From NCBI GenBank assembly GCA_017420455.1, contig JAFOJB010000123.1, positions 1 through 7,800 on the forward strand: a DNA stretch of 7,800 nt, in the 5' to 3' direction. Shown here piece by piece: positions 6,329-7,800 of the stretch (the stretch's first letter is position 1; every line of letters begins with the position of its first letter). This stretch comes from Blautia sp. GTDB lineage: Bacteria; Bacillota; Clostridia; Lachnospirales; Lachnospiraceae. Under the pieces are notes generated by a model. The model worked only from the letters and a program-made list of their open reading frames with translations, made no database searches and was not told the DNA's origin. A program made the position numbers and the translations under genes.

Positions 6329-6376
6329 CGCATGCCGCTTCAGACGCACGCCGCTATCTGACGCAATCCGGTCAGA
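6329..6376. repeat. Three short direct repeats in the barnase leader, last one a hairpin
   Basis: Three imperfect units follow each other at 6329-6344, 6345-6361 and 6362-6376, each beginning CGCA and sharing a CCG core and a TCAGA or TCTGA end. The last one also forms a perfect 7-bp hairpin, ATCTGAC (6356-6362) with GTCAGAT (6371-6377) around an 8-base loop. They lie 11 bases or more upstream of the barnase ribosome binding site and may structure the mRNA leader. Confidence 0.55.
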
Positions 6377-6439
6377 TGTCAGTTCCCCGGCTCACCGCTT
6401 CGCAGCTCTGAACCAGATTCTGTTCCGGTGGTCCGTCTC

Positions 6440-6471
6440 AGGATTGCGACAGAAATAACTGTCGCAATCCT
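6440..6471. other. Perfect 13-bp hairpin in the barnase operon leader
   Basis: AGGATTGCGACAG (6440-6452) pairs perfectly with CTGTCGCAATCCT (6459-6471) around AAATAA. On the minus strand no U-tract follows, so it is not a terminator for that direction. On the plus strand TTTTT begins six bases later (6478), but no plus-strand gene is seen upstream. It could be a protein-binding operator-like palindrome, an mRNA leader structure, or part of a dispersed element. The remainder of the non-coding 6306-6667 gap holds the features listed separately and no gene that I can support. Confidence 0.6.
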
Positions 6472-6525
6472 CAACCATTTTTGAAATTACTGTACCACCT
6501 TGCACTCTTATGCTGCGTTAGCGTC

Positions 6526-6545
6526 AGCTGCCGCAGCCCGCAGCT
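6526..6545 (-). other. Hairpin at the predicted 5' end of the barnase-barstar mRNA
   Basis: On the minus strand AGCTGC (6545-6540) pairs with GCAGCT (6531-6526) around an 8-base loop. It starts about seven bases after the predicted transcription start near 6552, so it would sit at the very 5' end of the message, where such stems can protect against decay. CGCAGC a little further down (about 6516-6511) could compete for the same arm. Confidence 0.4.
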
Positions 6546-6558
6546 TTTGCTTTTTACA

Positions 6559-6587
6559 AGTATAGCAGACTCCGTGAAATCTGAAAA
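6559..6587 (-). promoter_or_regulatory. Predicted promoter of the barnase-barstar operon
   Basis: On the minus strand a -35 box TTTTCA (6587-6582) and a -10 box TATACT (6564-6559) are 17 bases apart. The start would be near 6552, leaving a leader of about 246 bases before the barnase start at 6305, which holds three hairpins. The -35 box matches the consensus at four of six positions, so this is weaker than the divergent promoter facing the other way. Confidence 0.55.
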
Positions 6588-6595
6588 GCTCCTTA

Positions 6596-6624
6596 TTGAC
6601 GAAATTGAGAAAAATCCATATACT
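6596..6624 (+). promoter_or_regulatory. Sigma-A promoter of the CapA-family gene
   Basis: TTGACG (6596-6601) and TATACT (6619-6624) are separated by 17 bases, close to consensus. The start would be near 6631, giving a leader of about 37 bases with GAGAGG at 6656-6661, six bases before the ATG at 6668. Its -35 box is eight bases from the -35 box of the minus-strand barnase promoter. Confidence 0.75.
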
Positions 6625-6667
6625 GAATAAGATATGAAAAACACAGAACATCAGTGAGAGGTTACAA

Positions 6668-7800
6668 ATGACTAATCCTTCCGATAAATTTCCGAACCTG
6701 AAAACGCCCAGAACCTGGAAAACCTCCGGGACAGAGGAGTTTTCCGACGAATTTTCCCTCGATCCGGAATCCGCCCGGAGCCTTTCCTTCGATCTGGATG
6801 AACTGGACGAGGAGCTTACACTGCCTTCAAGGTCATCTGACAAAGAGCGTTCTTCCGGCAGATCCGCTTCCGCCGGACGAAGAGCTTCTTCCCGTAAAGG
6901 AGCCTCCTCCCGGCGCAGCTCCTCCGCAAAGGCTTCTGCTTCAGAGAAAAGAGACGCCTCCGGCAGACCGTCTTCTTCCAGAAAACGCGCCGCCTCTGAA
7001 AGAGAGTCCGAAGGAGAAGATTCCGAAACAAACAGATCGCGTTCCCGAAGAGCAGAAACCGAGAGGAGTCGTTCTTCGAGAAGGGCATCCTCAGGGAATA
7101 TCTCTGCCAGAGATGACCTGCCGGAATCTTCTGAAAGAAATGACACATCCCGGCGCGTTTCCTCCAGAGGCAGGTCTTCCCGGCGCACTTCCTCCAGAAT
7201 TGCTTCTTCCCGAACGGCTTCCTCCAGAGGCACGTCATCCGGTTCTTCTTCCAGAGCCGCTTCTTCCCGGCGTCAGGCCGCCGGCTCCGGCAGGGGACAG
7301 TACAGAGAACGGCAGGAACGCTATGAACCGCAGATTTCCGAAGAGGAACGGGACGCAAGACGCCGCGCCAGGATGCAGCGAAAGAAGCTGGAGGCTGCCA
7401 GAAAAGAAAAAAAACGGATCAGGGCAATATTGCTTGTCGTTGCCTTTTTCCTGTTTCTTTTTATCGTCCTCGGAAGCGCATCCCTGATCACGAAGCACAG
7501 GAAAGCCTCACTGGAAGCCCTGGAGAAAGAAAGGCTTGCCAGGCAGGATGCCGAAGAGCAGGGCCTGCTCTCCCAGGAAGATGAGGCAGGTACTTCTGGC
7601 GAAGTTGATGGCAGCGCACAGGACGACGGCTCTTCCACAAGCGATGCGGATACACTGCAGGAGGGCTCTTCCCTGGAAGACTCCTCCTCTGATTCCGGTA
7701 CCTTGCAGGAAGAAGACACAGCGATTCCAGCAGAACCGGTTTCCATCACACTGAGCTTTGCCGGAGACTGTACCTTTGGAAAGGACCCCACCTTTGACTA
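6668..7800 (+). CDS. CapA-family membrane protein with Ser/Arg-rich cytoplasmic tail, 3' truncated by window
   Basis: The frame stays open from ATG 6668 to the window end (377 full codons). Residues 1-53 are acidic and polar. Residues about 54-210 are extremely rich in Ser, Arg and Ala and look disordered. Residues about 215-252 are highly charged with many Lys and Arg. Residues 253-274 form one hydrophobic membrane segment. Residues about 275-358 are an acidic, Ser/Thr/Gly-rich linker. Residues 360-377 read ITLSFAGDCTFGKDPTFD, the beginning of the CapA (PGA_cap) domain of metallophosphatase-like fold, where Asp367 of the AGD motif would be a metal ligand. The strong positive charge before the membrane segment predicts N-inside, C-outside topology, placing the CapA domain outside the cell. 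CapA relatives act in poly-gamma-glutamate capsule formation, but most homologues in gut Clostridia have no proven substrate. The product call rests on only 18 residues of the domain plus the architecture. Confidence 0.8.
   Translation, partial: MTNPSDKFPNLKTPRTWKTSGTEEFSDEFSLDPESARSLSFDLDELDEELTLPSRSSDKERSSGRSASAGRRASSRKGASSRRSSSAKASASEKRDASGRPSSSRKRAASERESEGEDSETNRSRSRRAETERSRSSRRASSGNISARDDLPESSERNDTSRRVSSRGRSSRRTSSRIASSRTASSRGTSSGSSSRAASSRRQAAGSGRGQYRERQERYEPQISEEERDARRRARMQRKKLEAARKEKKRIRAILLVVAFFLFLFIVLGSASLITKHRKASLEALEKERLARQDAEEQGLLSQEDEAGTSGEVDGSAQDDGSSTSDADTLQEGSSLEDSSSDSGTLQEEDTAIPAEPVSITLSFAGDCTFGKDPTFD
7148..7264 (+). repeat. In-frame 30-bp minisatellite in the CapA-family gene
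   Basis: Units at 7148-7177, 7178-7207 and 7208-7237 are 30 bp each, and a shortened 27-bp unit is at 7238-7264, followed by the start of another. They encode SRRVSSRGRS, SRRTSSRIAS, SRTASSRGTS and SGSSSRAAS (residues 161-199). All lengths are multiples of three, so copy changes would keep the frame. Confidence 0.75.

Noticed and set aside
4897..6458. Plus-strand open frames of 291 and 351 codons (4897-5772 and 5403-6458)
   Set aside because: They begin inside the terminator or in the barstar gene, cross the stop-poor tandem repeats, and run antisense to barstar and barnase. Their Phe/Pro/Ser-rich products reflect the repeat composition.
6388..6474. Small minus-strand frame of about 28 codons starting ATG at 6474 in the barnase leader
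   Set aside because: It runs through the hairpin and has no clear ribosome binding site or recognisable product. It is too weak to call a leader peptide gene.
6440..6482. Intrinsic terminator on the plus strand
   Set aside because: The T-run starts six bases after the stem and no plus-strand gene lies upstream, so there is nothing evident to terminate. It is described as a leader hairpin instead.
6508..7233. 241-codon minus-strand open frame with a Glu/Leu-rich product
   Set aside because: It is the reverse of the Ser/Arg codons (TCC, AGA, CGG) of the CapA-family gene, which has a good promoter, ribosome binding site and recognisable architecture. Composition bias alone removes stops on the other strand.

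Overview
The window looks like the chromosome of a Clostridia member, most likely a Lachnospiraceae gut bacterium. This is inferred from the AGGAGG ribosome binding sites, the consensus sigma-A promoters (TTGACN-17-TACAAT types), the Clostridia-type EF-G paralogue, the class II EPSP synthase and the U-tailed GGGCTGTG hairpin terminators. No mobile element gene, tRNA, rRNA or CRISPR array is visible.

Layout from left to right. (1) 1-46 is a palindromic dispersed-type repeat cut by the window edge. (2) 134-2221, minus strand, is an elongation factor G paralogue with its own promoter and terminator. (3) Divergent from it, 2477-4862, plus strand, is a two-gene aromatic amino acid operon: tyrA (prephenate dehydrogenase with a C-terminal ACT domain) and aroA (class II EPSP synthase). 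(4) A bidirectional hairpin terminator at 4885-5004 separates aroA from a convergent minus-strand operon. (5) That operon, read right to left, encodes a membrane-anchored or secreted barnase-type ribonuclease (5745-6305) and its barstar-type inhibitor (5123-5413). (6) Back-to-back divergent promoters near 6559-6624 drive this operon and, on the plus strand, a CapA-family membrane protein (6668 to the window end). The CapA protein has an unusual Ser/Arg-rich cytoplasmic tail and is cut off as its catalytic domain begins.

How the genes work together. TyrA makes 4-hydroxyphenylpyruvate for tyrosine, and AroA makes EPSP, the precursor of chorismate. The ribonuclease keeps every mapped barnase catalytic residue and would be lethal in the cytoplasm without the barstar partner encoded just downstream.

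The most unusual part is the barnase-barstar locus, which is dense in repeats. About ten tandem copies of a 23-bp unit fill the space between toxin and inhibitor. The 3' end of the barstar gene, stop codon included, is repeated two more times plus a remnant just downstream as 44-bp units, and each copy encodes an alternative version of the last beta-strand. The long leader of the operon holds several hairpins with shared arms. The barnase and barstar residues at one known interface contact are both substituted.
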